Positions 53,692-63,380 of a DNA stretch of 63,604 nt are shown in pieces. Within the stretch, counting starts at the first letter, position 1, and every line of letters begins with the position of its first letter. The notes beneath the pieces were generated by a model. That model did no database searches. It was not told the origin of the DNA and worked only from the letters and a program-made list of their open reading frames with translations. Made by a program: the position numbers and the translations under genes. Where the stretch lies: positions 1 through 63,604 of the forward strand of contig JAQGJP010000100.1 in NCBI GenBank assembly GCA_028290545.1, in the 5' to 3' direction. This DNA comes from Rhizobium sp. Lineage in GTDB: Bacteria > Pseudomonadota > Alphaproteobacteria > Rhizobiales > Rhizobiaceae.

Positions 53692-54603
53692 ATGGCACTG
53701 GCCGATGTCCACAGCTGGCTCACCGATGACAGTCCCGCCTCACGCATGCAGGCGCGGCTGATCCGGCTCTACCGTATCTGCGGTGCGCTGAGCCGCAATG
53801 TTCTGGCCATGGTCGGCGCGGTCATCGTCCTGGTGCTGATCCTGACTGCGATTTTCGCTCCGTGGATTGCCATGTCCGATCCGATTACCCAGGATCTGGG
53901 CGCGCGCCTGCTGCCGCCAAGTGCCGTCCACTGGATGGGCACCGACGAACTCGGCCGCGATATCTGGTCGCGTGTCGTCTACGGGGCGCGCATCACGCTT
54001 GCCATCGTCATGCTGGTGGCCGTACTGGCCGCGCCGGCCGGGCTGCTGATCGGTGCCGTCTCCGGCTATTTCGGCGGCTGGATCGACCGTATCCTGATGG
54101 GCATCACCGATATCTTCCTGTCGATGCCGAAGCTGATCCTGGCATTGGCGCTGGTTGCAGCCTTGGGGCCGGGTATCGAAAACGCCATCATCGCCATCGC
54201 CATCACCTCATGGCCCGGCTATGCCCGTATCGCGCGGGCCGAAACGCTGACCTTCAAGAATTCGGAATTCATCGCCGCGGTCCGCCTGCAGGGCGCATCG
54301 TCGTTGCGCGTCATCGTCGGCCATGTCCTGCCGCTCTGCACCTCGTCGATGATCATCCGCGTCACGCTCGACATGGCCGGCATCATCCTCACCGCCGCCG
54401 GTCTCGGCTTCATCGGGCTGGGCGCGCAGCCACCACTGCCGGAATGGGGGGCGATGATTGCCCGTGGCCGTTCCTTCATTCTCGACCAATGGTGGGTGGC
54501 GACCATGCCGGGCTTTGCAATCATCGTCGTTTCGCTGGGATTCTGCTTCCTCGGCGATGGATTGCGTGACGTGCTCGATCCGAAGAGCGGAGAAGGTCAT
54601 TGA
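53692..54603 (+). CDS. DppC-like ABC transporter permease
   Basis: This 303-residue permease has an N-terminal cytoplasmic region, a first helix (NVLAMVGAVIVLVLILTAIF, in part), a conserved WMGTDELGRDIWSRVVYGAR segment typical of DppC, and five further helices. ATG 53692 is 9 nt after the dppB stop. It overlaps the next gene by 4 nt. With DppB it forms the membrane part of the importer. Confidence 0.93.
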   Translation: MALADVHSWLTDDSPASRMQARLIRLYRICGALSRNVLAMVGAVIVLVLILTAIFAPWIAMSDPITQDLGARLLPPSAVHWMGTDELGRDIWSRVVYGARITLAIVMLVAVLAAPAGLLIGAVSGYFGGWIDRILMGITDIFLSMPKLILALALVAALGPGIENAIIAIAITSWPGYARIARAETLTFKNSEFIAAVRLQGASSLRVIVGHVLPLCTSSMIIRVTLDMAGIILTAAGLGFIGLGAQPPLPEWGAMIARGRSFILDQWWVATMPGFAIIVVSLGFCFLGDGLRDVLDPKSGEGH

Positions 54604-55436
54604 GTACTCCCCTCCTCACTGTCGAAGACTTGCGCGTCACCTTCCCGACCTCGCGCGGCCCGGTCGACGTGGTCAGCGGCGTCTCCTTCTCGCTCGGCCG
54701 CGAGCGGCTCGGCATTGTCGGCGAAAGCGGCTCGGGCAAATCGATGACCGGACGCTCGATCCTGAAGCTCATCCGCCCGCCCGGCAAGGTAACGGCGAAA
54801 CGGCTGGAGTTCGACGGCATCGACCTGATGAAGCGATCCGAGAAAGCGATGCGGACCATTCGCGGCGCCCGCATTTCCATGGTCATGCAGGACCCGAAAT
54901 TCTCGCTCAATCCGGTGATGACCGTCAGCGAGCAGATTGCCGAGGCATTGGTGACGCATCAGCGGCTGCCGCGCGGCGAAATCCGGGCGCGTGTCCGCTC
55001 GATGCTGGAAGCCGTGCGCATTTCCGATCCCGACCGCGTCGCCGGGCTCTATCCGCACGAGCTTTCGGGCGGCATGGGCCAGCGGGTGATGATCGCCATG
55101 ATGCTGATCCCCGAGCCGGACCTGCTGATCGCCGACGAGCCGACCTCGGCGCTCGATGTCTCCGTGCAGAAACAGGTGCTCGACATCATCGACGATCTGG
55201 TGACACGCAAGGGCATGGGGCTGATCTTCATCAGCCACGACCTCAATCTCGTATCCAGCTATTGCGACCGGATTCTCGTCATGAATTCCGGCCGGGTGGT
55301 CGAGGAATGCGGAGCGGGCGAACTGAAAAACGCGACGCATCCCTATACGCGGGCGTTGATCGCCGCCGTGCCGCGCCTGAATGAAACCCGCGAGGAACTG
55401 CCGGTGCTCGATCGCAGCGGATGGGCCGACCAATGA
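54600..55436 (+). CDS. DppD-like ABC transporter ATP-binding protein
   Basis: This 278-residue ATPase has Walker A GESGSGKS, signature LSGGMGQRV, Walker B LLIADEPTSALD and the C-terminal oligopeptide-ABC extension (HPYTRALIAAVP). Translation starts at TTG, which overlaps the dppC stop (TTGA), so it is translationally coupled. It works as a heterodimer with the following DppF-like ATPase. Confidence 0.93.
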   Translation: MSTPLLTVEDLRVTFPTSRGPVDVVSGVSFSLGRERLGIVGESGSGKSMTGRSILKLIRPPGKVTAKRLEFDGIDLMKRSEKAMRTIRGARISMVMQDPKFSLNPVMTVSEQIAEALVTHQRLPRGEIRARVRSMLEAVRISDPDRVAGLYPHELSGGMGQRVMIAMMLIPEPDLLIADEPTSALDVSVQKQVLDIIDDLVTRKGMGLIFISHDLNLVSSYCDRILVMNSGRVVEECGAGELKNATHPYTRALIAAVPRLNETREELPVLDRSGWADQ

Positions 55437-56185
55437 ATGCGCTTTCGCTGAAAAATCTCGATATCTTCTATGGCCGCTCGCAGATCACCCATGCCATCGA
55501 TCTGGAGATCGCCGAGGGCGAGAGCTTCGCGCTGGTGGGCGAAAGCGGCTCGGGCAAATCGACGGTGCTGAAGGCGATTGCTGGCCTCGCCCCGGAATGG
55601 AAGGGCTCGATCTCGGCGTTCGGCAAGCCGCGCGGCCATGGCATCGACCGCAGCTTCTCGAAAATCTGCCAGATGGTGTTCCAGGATCCCTACGGCTCGC
55701 TGCATCCGCGCAAGACGGTCGACGCGATCCTCAGCGAGCCGCTGTCTATCCATGGCATCGGCGATCAGAACGAACGGGTCGAGGCGGTGCTGGTCGCCGT
55801 CGGGCTCGACCGGAAATTCCGTTTCCGCTTTCCGCATCAGCTTTCCGGCGGCCAGCGCCAGCGCGTGGCGATTGCCCGGGCGCTGATCCTGGGGCCGAAG
55901 CTGATGCTGCTCGACGAACCGACTTCGGCGCTCGACGTCTCGGTACAGGCGGAAATCCTCAATCTGCTGAAACGCCTGCAGCGCGAACGCAACCTGACCT
56001 ACCTGATGGTGACGCACAATCTGCCCGTCGTCTCGTTCCTCTGCGATCGTCTCGCCGTGATGCGGCATGGGCGGATTGTCGAGATCGCCGATGTCGCGCA
56101 ACTCAAGCAGGGGGCACTGAACGACCCCTATTCCCGCGAATTGATCGATATCGCCACGGCCGACGCCGGCGAGCAAACGCCTTAA
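55433..56185 (+). CDS. DppF-like ABC transporter ATP-binding protein
   Basis: The protein is about 250 residues with Walker A GESGSGKST, signature LSGGQRQRV and Walker B LMLLDEPTSALD. Start is the ATG overlapping the previous stop (ATGA). The usual C-terminal extension of DppF is short here. It completes the importer; a GAF-domain gene follows after 8 nt. Confidence 0.93.
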   Translation: MNALSLKNLDIFYGRSQITHAIDLEIAEGESFALVGESGSGKSTVLKAIAGLAPEWKGSISAFGKPRGHGIDRSFSKICQMVFQDPYGSLHPRKTVDAILSEPLSIHGIGDQNERVEAVLVAVGLDRKFRFRFPHQLSGGQRQRVAIARALILGPKLMLLDEPTSALDVSVQAEILNLLKRLQRERNLTYLMVTHNLPVVSFLCDRLAVMRHGRIVEIADVAQLKQGALNDPYSRELIDIATADAGEQTP

Positions 56186-56193
56186 GGATGAGC

Positions 56194-56700
56194 ATGATGA
56201 ACAACGAGATTGCCGCAGCACTCGCCGCTTTCGACAAGTCGATCGCCGAGGACGCCGGCGCCGACGCGCCCTGGCTGGCACTGCAGACGCTGACCCGCAC
56301 GATAATCGGCGCAAAGCTGTTCACCATCATGACAGTCGATATGAAGAGCGAAGTGGCGCGGCGCGAATATACGTCCGACGCCTCAAGCTATCCTGTCTCC
56401 GGCACAAAACCGGTGCACTACGACAAGTGGTTCGACATCGTCCACACGCAGCACCGGTCCTTCGTCGCCAACACGATTGGCGATATCGCCAAGGTGTTTG
56501 CCGATCATGAGACGATCTGGTCGCTCGGCTGCGGCTCGGTGATCAACATTCCGGTGTTCGTCGGTGGCAGGCTGCTCGGCACCGTCAACTGCCTCGATGC
56601 CGAGCATCATTACACGCCGGAGCGCGTCGAGAAATCCAGCCTGCTGGCGACGCCGGCAAAGCTTGCATTCCTGGCGGCGCGGGAAAACCGTTCTGCCTGA
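56194..56700 (+). CDS. GAF domain-containing protein
   Basis: This ~168-residue protein is a single GAF-like domain (SVINIPVFVGGRLLGTVNCLD is the characteristic strand pair, given in part). No output domain is present. ATGs at 56188, 56194 and 56197 are possible, with AAGGA just upstream favouring 56194. It is the last gene of the peptide-type transporter operon, so it may be a ligand-binding partner or a small enzyme of the free-methionine-sulfoxide-reductase kind. The lone Cys residues (in LGCGSV and VNCLD) leave a redox role open. Confidence 0.85.
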   Translation: MMNNEIAAALAAFDKSIAEDAGADAPWLALQTLTRTIIGAKLFTIMTVDMKSEVARREYTSDASSYPVSGTKPVHYDKWFDIVHTQHRSFVANTIGDIAKVFADHETIWSLGCGSVINIPVFVGGRLLGTVNCLDAEHHYTPERVEKSSLLATPAKLAFLAARENRSA

Positions 56701-58611
56701 TCACAAATCGAAATGGCTGGCACCGAGATTGACGTTGCCGTCGAGGTGGATTGTGAAATCCGCCTTGCCGTCGCCATCGATGTCGCCCATCACCCAGCTA
56801 TCGCTGTTTTCCCTGACGACGCGCAATTCCCCGGCGTGATCGCCGAATGCGTCGCCGCCGATGAAGTCGAACGCCTGATCCCCCTTCTTCCTGTCGTTGG
56901 CATCGATCACGCTGAGGTCGATCACGTCGCCGGCGCCGGTACCGAAATCACTGATCGTGTCGGCTTTGTCCCTTGCTTTCGATGTATCGCCGGCGGCGAA
57001 AATAAACCTGTCCGCGCCTGCGTCGCCGGTGAGACTGTCGGTGCCGAGGCCAGCCACGAGCATGTCCCGCCCAATGCCGCCGTCGATGATATCATTGCCG
57101 CCACGGCCATCGAGCGTGTTGGCCTTGTCGTCACCGGTTAACACGTCTGCAAAGCGGCTTCCGGCCAGGTTCTCGATCGAGGAATAGGCATCGCCCAAGG
57201 CGTCGCCGGTGTTGATGCCATTGCCGGCAAGACTGGCCGTCAGGCCACGGGATGCATAGGCGTAGGACGCGGTATCGCGGCCCGCGCCGCCGATAAGCTG
57301 GTCGGCGCCCCGGCCGCCTTCCAGCGTGTCGTCGCCGATCCGGCCGTCCAGCTTGTCGTCAAATGTCGTCCCGACATAATAATCCTCGTCGCGGGTACCG
57401 ACCCAATCCGATGGCGCCTGGCGCGGGTCCACCACGCGCGCAAAGATTTCGCTCGGGCCGTCCATCGCATCCCATGTGACGACAACCCGGCCGTCGAGCA
57501 TTTCGGATGCCTCGATCCGGGAAATATAGCTCGATTGCCGGTCGGAAACCTGGAACTCGTTGTCGATCCTTTCCCCAGAGGCGCTGAACAGCTGACCCAG
57601 AACGTCGTCATTTCCACCAAAGCCGCCATCGTTCCAGACGACCAGAAAATTTCCGGACTGCAGCCCGACGACTTGCGGCCTCGTCTCCGAAAGCGTGTGT
57701 TGCGATGAGTTGATCTGGAATTCCACGCCGGCGTTGACCGCGCCATGTATCGTGTAGGCTCCCGGCGATATGAATTCGCTCCAGACGGCCATGAAATTGT
57801 TGCCTGTCGAGTAGGCCACATCGGGATCGGTGTGAAATTCGCTGTATTCGCCACCATCGACGCGATAACTGCCAATGCCGGCATATTCGGTGCCATAGAT
57901 GCCATCAGTATTGTTGGTGTCTTCCGACTGGCCGAGATCGTCGTCCCAGACGACATTGATCCGCTCGCCATCCCGCGTGATGGCGATCGAGGCGTTGGAA
58001 TCGGCGCCCCAATCGTCACTGATCCGGGTCGAGGCTGTCAGCGGCTTGCCGTCGGCGCCAAACTGGTTCATGCGGACGCTGTTGGTGAAGTTCTGTTGCG
58101 GGCCCGGATCGCGATCATAGCCGCTGTCGTCCCAGACGACATAGAAGCCGCCATTGCCATCGGTGACAATATCCGGCCTGTTGGCGAGGCCGTCGGTCGC
58201 ATCCGCGTTGGTATGCATCTGGCCGGTGACCGCCGTCCCCGATGAATCGAAGACGCGGTGATATATGTCGCGGTCGGCACTTTCGCGGGAGGCCCAGACA
58301 ATCGCGAATCCACCGCCATCGAGCGCCGCGACATCGATATTGCCGGTGTCGATGAAGCCTTCGTCCTTCGGATTGACGACCGTCTCCGCCTTGGCAACGG
58401 TGCCATCGGGATTGTGGATGACGTAGCGTATGCTGCCGCTATCGACGCCACTGTTGGCGTAGACGGCGACGAAACGGCCGTCCGCGAGCGTTGCGACGGC
58501 AACCGAGTGCTGATTGTCGTTCGGGCTGTCGGGATTGACTTGATATGAGGCGCCGGAAAAGGTTGGTTTGGACAATTCGGTTCTCTCCGCTTGATGATCA
58601 TGAGCGGTCAT
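56701..58611 (-). CDS. RTX calcium-binding protein with repeated beta-rich N-terminal region
   Basis: This ~636-residue protein lacks a signal peptide. The first ~380 residues hold six to seven repeats with a VVWDD/AVWSE/VTWDA strand every ~50 residues, suggesting a beta-propeller. From ~405 on there are RTX nonapeptides (DDKLDGRIGDDTLEGGRGADQLIGGAGRD in part), a second set after ~490 and the C-terminal DADxFIFA/ISDFGTGAGDVIDLS segment of type I secretion substrates. A GGAGAG precedes a TTG at 58575, which may be the real start. It is probably secreted; activity is unknown. Confidence 0.88.
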   Translation of the reverse strand: MTAHDHQAERTELSKPTFSGASYQVNPDSPNDNQHSVAVATLADGRFVAVYANSGVDSGSIRYVIHNPDGTVAKAETVVNPKDEGFIDTGNIDVAALDGGGFAIVWASRESADRDIYHRVFDSSGTAVTGQMHTNADATDGLANRPDIVTDGNGGFYVVWDDSGYDRDPGPQQNFTNSVRMNQFGADGKPLTASTRISDDWGADSNASIAITRDGERINVVWDDDLGQSEDTNNTDGIYGTEYAGIGSYRVDGGEYSEFHTDPDVAYSTGNNFMAVWSEFISPGAYTIHGAVNAGVEFQINSSQHTLSETRPQVVGLQSGNFLVVWNDGGFGGNDDVLGQLFSASGERIDNEFQVSDRQSSYISRIEASEMLDGRVVVTWDAMDGPSEIFARVVDPRQAPSDWVGTRDEDYYVGTTFDDKLDGRIGDDTLEGGRGADQLIGGAGRDTASYAYASRGLTASLAGNGINTGDALGDAYSSIENLAGSRFADVLTGDDKANTLDGRGGNDIIDGGIGRDMLVAGLGTDSLTGDAGADRFIFAAGDTSKARDKADTISDFGTGAGDVIDLSVIDANDRKKGDQAFDFIGGDAFGDHAGELRVVRENSDSWVMGDIDGDGKADFTIHLDGNVNLGASHFDL

Positions 58612-58736
58612 GTCCCGACAACCGCCTGGCTCGTATATAGCGCCGGCGGAGATGCCTCTTGGTCGAAGGCGAACAAATGCTGCTGGAAACGAACCAGTCG
58701 CGGCAAAGTTTGAATTTGGCCGGGATGGATATTCAG

Positions 58737-59696
58737 TCAGCGGCCGCGGTTGCGGATCGCATCCGCACGAACCTCCGAGGGCGTCATGCCGAATCGCCGC
58801 CGGAAACCACGGTTGAAATGCGAGAGATCGTTGAAGCCTGCATCATAGGCGACCGCCGAAATTGTCGTGGTACGGGGATCGGTCGCCCGCAACAGGCGGA
58901 GCGCCATTTCCAGCCGGTTGGCGAGCAGGAACTCGGAGAAAGTGAGCCCCTCGGTCGCGAACAGCCGCTGCAGATAGCGCGGTGAAACACCCTGGCTCCT
59001 TGCGATCGTCCCGACGTCGAGGTCCGGCTCGCGCAGGCGTTCGATGATCTTTTGCTTGATGAGTTCCAGACGGGCGACGCCGACGCTGCGCTCGTTTCGT
59101 CCGGTCGAACCTGGGATGCAGCCATCGAGAACCAGCGCAACAAGCTCATTGAGATGGCTCGCCGCCGCTTCCCGTGCCTTCTGGCCTCCCGGAGGGTGCT
59201 TGCGCAGAAGATCCGCATAGCCCTTTACCAGCGCGAGGCCAGGCGCGATCGCAGGAATGTGATGAAAAGCTTTCGTATCGATACGCGGTATCAGTCCCGC
59301 CAGACGGGACCGTCCCAGCGAGATCACGCTGACAGCGACCTGCGGCAGGCGGAATTCGGACCGGATGGCCTCGTTGACCAGCATCATATCACCGGCAAGC
59401 ACCCTGATCGGCGGTCCGCCGTCGATGGACAATTCGTGGTCAGCGGTATGCATGGTCAGCAGGTAGTCGTCGCGGCCATCGGCGAGGAGTTCACGCGTTC
59501 TCTCACCGACAAGCGGAGAATAGAGAGCGGATCCAATCGTGATTTTTCCCGGCAACTCGAGGGCGGCGAGCTCGATGCGGACATCGCTATCGCTGACAGG
59601 GGTGAACTGTCTCCGCGCGACATGGCGGCCGACAAAATCATGCAAGACCGTCAGCCGATCTCTTTGAGGCACATGGTCCGTTGAAAAATACTGCAT
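58737..59696 (-). CDS. AraC family transcriptional regulator
   Basis: This 319-residue regulator has a C-terminal AraC/XylS double helix-turn-helix (~215-315) with DVGTIARSQGVSPRYLQRLF and AYDAGFNDLSHFNRGFRRRFG (in parts), and an N-terminal AraC-binding-like domain of the FeaR/NitR type (~1-190). It is upstream of the RTX gene (125 bp) and divergent from the sugar-nucleotide genes, so it could control either. ATG 59696 is preferred over upstream in-frame starts because of the conserved MQYFSTD N-terminus. Confidence 0.9.
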   Translation of the reverse strand: MQYFSTDHVPQRDRLTVLHDFVGRHVARRQFTPVSDSDVRIELAALELPGKITIGSALYSPLVGERTRELLADGRDDYLLTMHTADHELSIDGGPPIRVLAGDMMLVNEAIRSEFRLPQVAVSVISLGRSRLAGLIPRIDTKAFHHIPAIAPGLALVKGYADLLRKHPPGGQKAREAAASHLNELVALVLDGCIPGSTGRNERSVGVARLELIKQKIIERLREPDLDVGTIARSQGVSPRYLQRLFATEGLTFSEFLLANRLEMALRLLRATDPRTTTISAVAYDAGFNDLSHFNRGFRRRFGMTPSEVRADAIRNRGR

Positions 59697-60179
59697 GTCA
59701 TGTCCACGCGGCCGGTTCGAACGCCCCTCGTTCACCAGCCGGGCGAGGGCTGGCGCCGAGGCGCACATCTTTTAGCAATGGCGACAGATTTTGACAACCA
59801 GGAGGCACCGGCCTGCCAGATCCGGCATCGGACATTCACGCACAGGATCGCACGTCAGGGAAAACAGTTACAGCGACCGGATCCGCTGCATGCGCACTCG
59901 GCGCGTCAGGATGCGGCCGCTGACAGGCCGACTGAAAATCCCGGAGCACGTCAAGATCTCCCCGGGACCAACTCCAACTGCATAAATCTGGGGGGCAAGC
60001 TCGGCGCGGACAAAAAAACTGACATCCGCAACGAAATTCCACTCGCAAGCCCGGTCACTATGGGAGATACCGTTTGATCTGTATTTGCGGATTCGCTTCG
60101 GCATTGTATTGAATCGCCAAGGCTGGCTGCAAATGGATTTCCACGGGCTGGCAAAAGCGAATATTTGGGATGGAATTTC
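59697..60179. other. 483-bp divergent intergenic region
   Basis: It lies between the AraC gene (minus) and the decarboxylase gene (plus) and must contain both promoters. No clear operator repeat, RNA gene or ribosome-bound small frame was seen. Confidence 0.6.
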
Positions 60180-61127
60180 ATGAAGCGGATTTTGGTTACC
60201 GGAGGCGCAGGCTTTCTGGGAAACTTCCTTTGCGAGAGGCTTCTGTCTCGAGGAGATCACGTAACCTGCCTTGACAACTACTACACCGGCGCGCAGGCGA
60301 ATATCGCCCGCTTTATCGGCAACAATAATTTCAGCGTCCTGAAGCAGTCGGTGTGCGACCCGGTCTCGGAATCCTTTGACGAGATCTACAACCTCGCCTC
60401 CCCTGCTTCGCCCCCGCATTATCAGGCCGACCCGATCTTCACATTCAAGACGAGCGTCCTGGGTACGCTCAACATGCTGGAACTGGCCAGGACATGTGGA
60501 GCGAAAGTGCTGCAGGCTTCGACGTCCGAGATTTACGGCGATCCGCTGGTCCACCCCCAGCACGAAGACTACTGGGGCAATGTCAATTCGATCGGAATCA
60601 GATCGTGCTACGATGAGGGAAAGCGCGGCGCCGAGACGCTCATGTATGATTTCCAGCGCTTTCATCAGGTCAATGTCCGGGTTGTGAGGATCTTCAACAC
60701 CTACGGGCCCGGGATGAATCCGGTAGACGGCCGCGTGGTCTCGAATTTCATCAGCCAGGCACTACGCGGCTCTGATATCACCATTTACGGGGACGGCAGC
60801 CAGACCCGGTCGTTCTGTTATCGGGACGACCTGGTCGAGGGCATTATCCGCCTGATGGATGCACCGGATCATGTGAGCTTTCCGGTCAATATCGGCAATC
60901 CTGACGAATTTACCATCAGGCAATTGGCCGAAATCGTCCTTTCGAAGATCCCGTCCGAATCCCGGCTGGTCTACAGACCGCTGCCGCAGGATGATCCCCT
61001 GCAAAGATGCCCGGATATCGGCCGCGCCAAGGAATTCCTGGACTGGGAGCCGAAGATCGCGCTGAGCGATGGTCTGGAGACCACGATCGATTATTTCCGC
61101 AGCCGGATCTTCGCGGACGGGGTCTAG
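60180..61127 (+). CDS. uxs: UDP-glucuronate decarboxylase (UDP-xylose synthase)-like
   Basis: This 315-residue extended SDR has the NAD motif GGAGFLG at its N-terminus, the catalytic Tyr-Lys pair in SCYDEGKR, and [18 protein letters not shown], all characteristic of UDP-xylose synthases. It converts UDP-glucuronate to UDP-xylose with CO2 release. It is directly upstream of UDP-glucose dehydrogenase, which makes its substrate. ATG 60180 follows GGGATGG. Product use (exopolysaccharide, glycan) cannot be told because no glycosyltransferase is nearby. Confidence 0.92.
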   Translation: MKRILVTGGAGFLGNFLCERLLSRGDHVTCLDNYYTGAQANIARFIGNNNFSVLKQSVCDPVSESFDEIYNLASPASPPHYQADPIFTFKTSVLGTLNMLELARTCGAKVLQASTSEIYGDPLVHPQHEDYWGNVNSIGIRSCYDEGKRGAETLMYDFQRFHQVNVRVVRIFNTYGPGMNPVDGRVVSNFISQALRGSDITIYGDGSQTRSFCYRDDLVEGIIRLMDAPDHVSFPVNIGNPDEFTIRQLAEIVLSKIPSESRLVYRPLPQDDPLQRCPDIGRAKEFLDWEPKIALSDGLETTIDYFRSRIFADGV

Positions 61128-61198
61128 CCGCGCTTCCGGCGCATCCGCCAGATTTCAAAGAACAGCTCCCCAAATACGCAAGAGGCATATTTAATCTC

Positions 61199-62545
61199 AT
61201 GAGTGTCAAGATCGCAATGATAGGAACAGGCTATGTCGGTCTTGTGACCGGCGCCTGTTTCGCGGAAGTTGGCCATGACGTGGTCTGCGTCGATTCAGAT
61301 CAACGCAAGATCGCCATGCTGCTCGCCGGCGAGATACCGATTTATGAACCGGCGCTGGATGACCTCGTCCAACGCAATGTTGCCGCAGGCCGGCTGCGCT
61401 TCAGCACCAGCACCGAGGAGAGCGTGAAGGACCGGGAGGCAATCTTCCTCGCGGTCGGAACCCCTTCAGATCCGGTAACCGGCAGAGCCAACCTGGATTA
61501 CGTCTTTAAAGCTGCATCGGAAGTCGCCCTTGCACTGGAAAGATTTGCTGTGCTGGTCACGAAATCCACGGTGCCAGTGGGGACGAATCACAAAATCTAT
61601 CAGACCGTTGTCGATAACCTGTCGAGGTCGATCGAGGTCGCTGTCGCTTCGAATCCCGAATTCCTTCGCGAAGGAGCGGCAATTCAGGATTTCATGCAAC
61701 CTGACCGGATCGTGATCGGCGTCGAGGACGAGCGGGCTGCCGAGATCATGAAACGGATCTACGCTCCGTTTACTGGCAGCGGCATCAGCCTGCTGATAAC
61801 CAATATCGCAACCGCCGAGATGATCAAATATGCGGCAAATGCGTTTCTCGCGGTGAAAGTCAGCTACATCAACGAGGTGGCCGATCTTTGCGAGGCAGTC
61901 GGCGCAAAAATCGACGACGTTGCGACAGGCATCGGCATGGACCACAGGATAGGCGCGTCATTCCTGCGAACAGGACCGGGATGGGGCGGCTCCTGCTTCC
62001 CCAAGGACACCAGAGCGATGCTGATGACGGCACGCGATTCCGAGCTTCCCGCCCGGATCGTACAGGCGGCGATCGACGCAAACGAGGCGCGCAAGGGCTC
62101 GATGACCAAGCGTGTCCGTGACATCTTTGCTGGCGACCTTCGCGGAAAGCGGATTGCGGTTTTCGGACTGACATTCAAGGGACAGACCGATGACATGCGC
62201 GAAAGCCCCAGCCTGGATATCCTTTCGGCGATCTGCACGGAGGGCGCGTTGGTGACGGCATATGATCCTTCTTTTCCACGCGAGGCCGGCGCGCTCCTGC
62301 CGGAGGTAAAGCTATCGGAAAGTGCGACCGATGCAGCTCAGGATGCCGAGCTGCTGGTTGTTCTGACGGACTGGATGATTTTCAAGACTTTCAATCTTGC
62401 CGACTACGCGAAAGTCATGAAGACGCCGCGTATGCTCGATCTTCGCAATATGTATGACGCAAAGAGCGCCCGCTCGGCAGGCTTTTCCTATTACGAGAAC
62501 CTGGGGCACGGCCATGTTGCCACCATCGGAAACCAGCCGAACTGA
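61199..62545 (+). CDS. ugd: UDP-glucose 6-dehydrogenase
   Basis: This 448-residue enzyme oxidises UDP-glucose to UDP-glucuronate with two NAD+. It has the Rossmann motif GTGYVGLVTGACFAEVGH, the middle-domain NPEFLREG motif and the catalytic cysteine C266 in GGSCFPKDT. Length and order are standard for the UDP-glucose/GDP-mannose dehydrogenase family. It lies 71 nt after the UXS gene and feeds it. A weak ribosome site (AAGAGG) is present before the ATG. Downstream there is no further gene of the pathway, only a degenerate IS. Confidence 0.95.
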   Translation: MSVKIAMIGTGYVGLVTGACFAEVGHDVVCVDSDQRKIAMLLAGEIPIYEPALDDLVQRNVAAGRLRFSTSTEESVKDREAIFLAVGTPSDPVTGRANLDYVFKAASEVALALERFAVLVTKSTVPVGTNHKIYQTVVDNLSRSIEVAVASNPEFLREGAAIQDFMQPDRIVIGVEDERAAEIMKRIYAPFTGSGISLLITNIATAEMIKYAANAFLAVKVSYINEVADLCEAVGAKIDDVATGIGMDHRIGASFLRTGPGWGGSCFPKDTRAMLMTARDSELPARIVQAAIDANEARKGSMTKRVRDIFAGDLRGKRIAVFGLTFKGQTDDMRESPSLDILSAICTEGALVTAYDPSFPREAGALLPEVKLSESATDAAQDAELLVVLTDWMIFKTFNLADYAKVMKTPRMLDLRNMYDAKSARSAGFSYYENLGHGHVATIGNQPN

Positions 62546-62731
62546 TAAAGCCGCTCATCCGCGCGCAAGGCCGGGGGAGAATGCGTTCAGGCTGAGATGA
62601 CCTGCCGCGCGACACGTTTGGCAAACAGGATATCACATCGTGTCCCGGCAGGCGGTGTAGCCGGGATTTCATAGCCGTAGGTGCCTTCCGGAGGATCGGG
62701 TTGTCAAAGTCCAGACTGAAGGACACCACCG

Positions 62732-63055
62732 ATGACCGACGAGATGATGAACCTGTGTTCGCCACCATCCGTGGACCAGGCGGCACCGATGTGCTGGTTT
62801 ACAGACCTTTCCCAAGAAGCATTGCGCCAAGCCTCATAGGACCAACCCATCGAGCGGCTCAGCGGAGAGATCAAGCGCCGCACCGAGGTCCCCCGGGTCG
62901 GGCTTTGCCCGCCCGAGGGCAGGCTCAGGCATCTTTCCCAACGACGACGCCATCATCCGCCTCGTCGGCGCGATCCTGCGCAAACAGAGCAATGAATGAG
63001 CCGTGCAACGCGCTCTATACTTGACGCTGGAAACAATCGGCCAAATCAGCGATGA
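62732..63055 (+). pseudogene. remnant of an IS256-family transposase
   Basis: The start MTDEMMNL, typical of IS256-family transposases, is followed by a large deletion, then the C-terminal part resumes near 62784 (TDVLVY, then FPKKHCAKPH in a shifted frame), continues as PIERLSGEIKRRTEV, and after a small insertion as GIFPNDDAIIRLVGAIL and AVQRALYLTLETI. At least two frameshifts and an internal stop (after KQSNE) show it is dead. About three quarters of the ~400-residue protein is missing. It lies ~210 bp from the integration junction. Confidence 0.8.
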
Positions 63056-63265
63056 TCGGCGCTCAGGCTGCCTGCAGTGGCTCGCTGTTCTCCCCTCCGG
63101 CCAAATGCGGAAGCACCGTGGATGTCAAAGCTATATCACGCCAAGGAACATGGATCTGCGCGTCGCTAAATCGTGATGTCTTCACCGGAATCTTCTCCAA
63201 AATCATTGTGAGAAAATTCCGCTTCTAAACCCGGTCTTTCAGCAGGGGGATTACCGAATGAAAAA

Positions 63266-63314
63266 TGGTGCCCGGAGGCGGATTTGAACCACCGACACGC
63301 GGATTTTCAATCCG
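63266..63314 (-). other. attachment-site copy: 3' part of tRNA-Phe(GAA)
   Basis: On the minus strand the 49 bases read as the 3' part of tRNA-Phe: most of the anticodon arm (CGGATTGAAAATCCG, anticodon GAA), variable loop, T arm (GGTGGTTCAAATCCGCC) and acceptor end with encoded CCA. The 5' acceptor and D arm are absent; sequence to the right does not pair with the acceptor end. This is the duplicated core left when an integrative element inserts in a tRNA gene. The intact tRNA should lie beyond the far end of the element. Confidence 0.8.
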
Positions 63315-63380
63315 TTCGGAATGCTGGTTTACCACCGCCTGGACGCCGCTATGTTGCGTCTATGTCGCGTCGAGATATTT

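Noticed and set aside
63266..63345. intact tRNA-Phe gene
   Set aside because: The 3' part is perfect, but the upstream 30 bases cannot form the D arm or pair with the acceptor end, and the outer anticodon-stem pair is broken; it is a partial copy.
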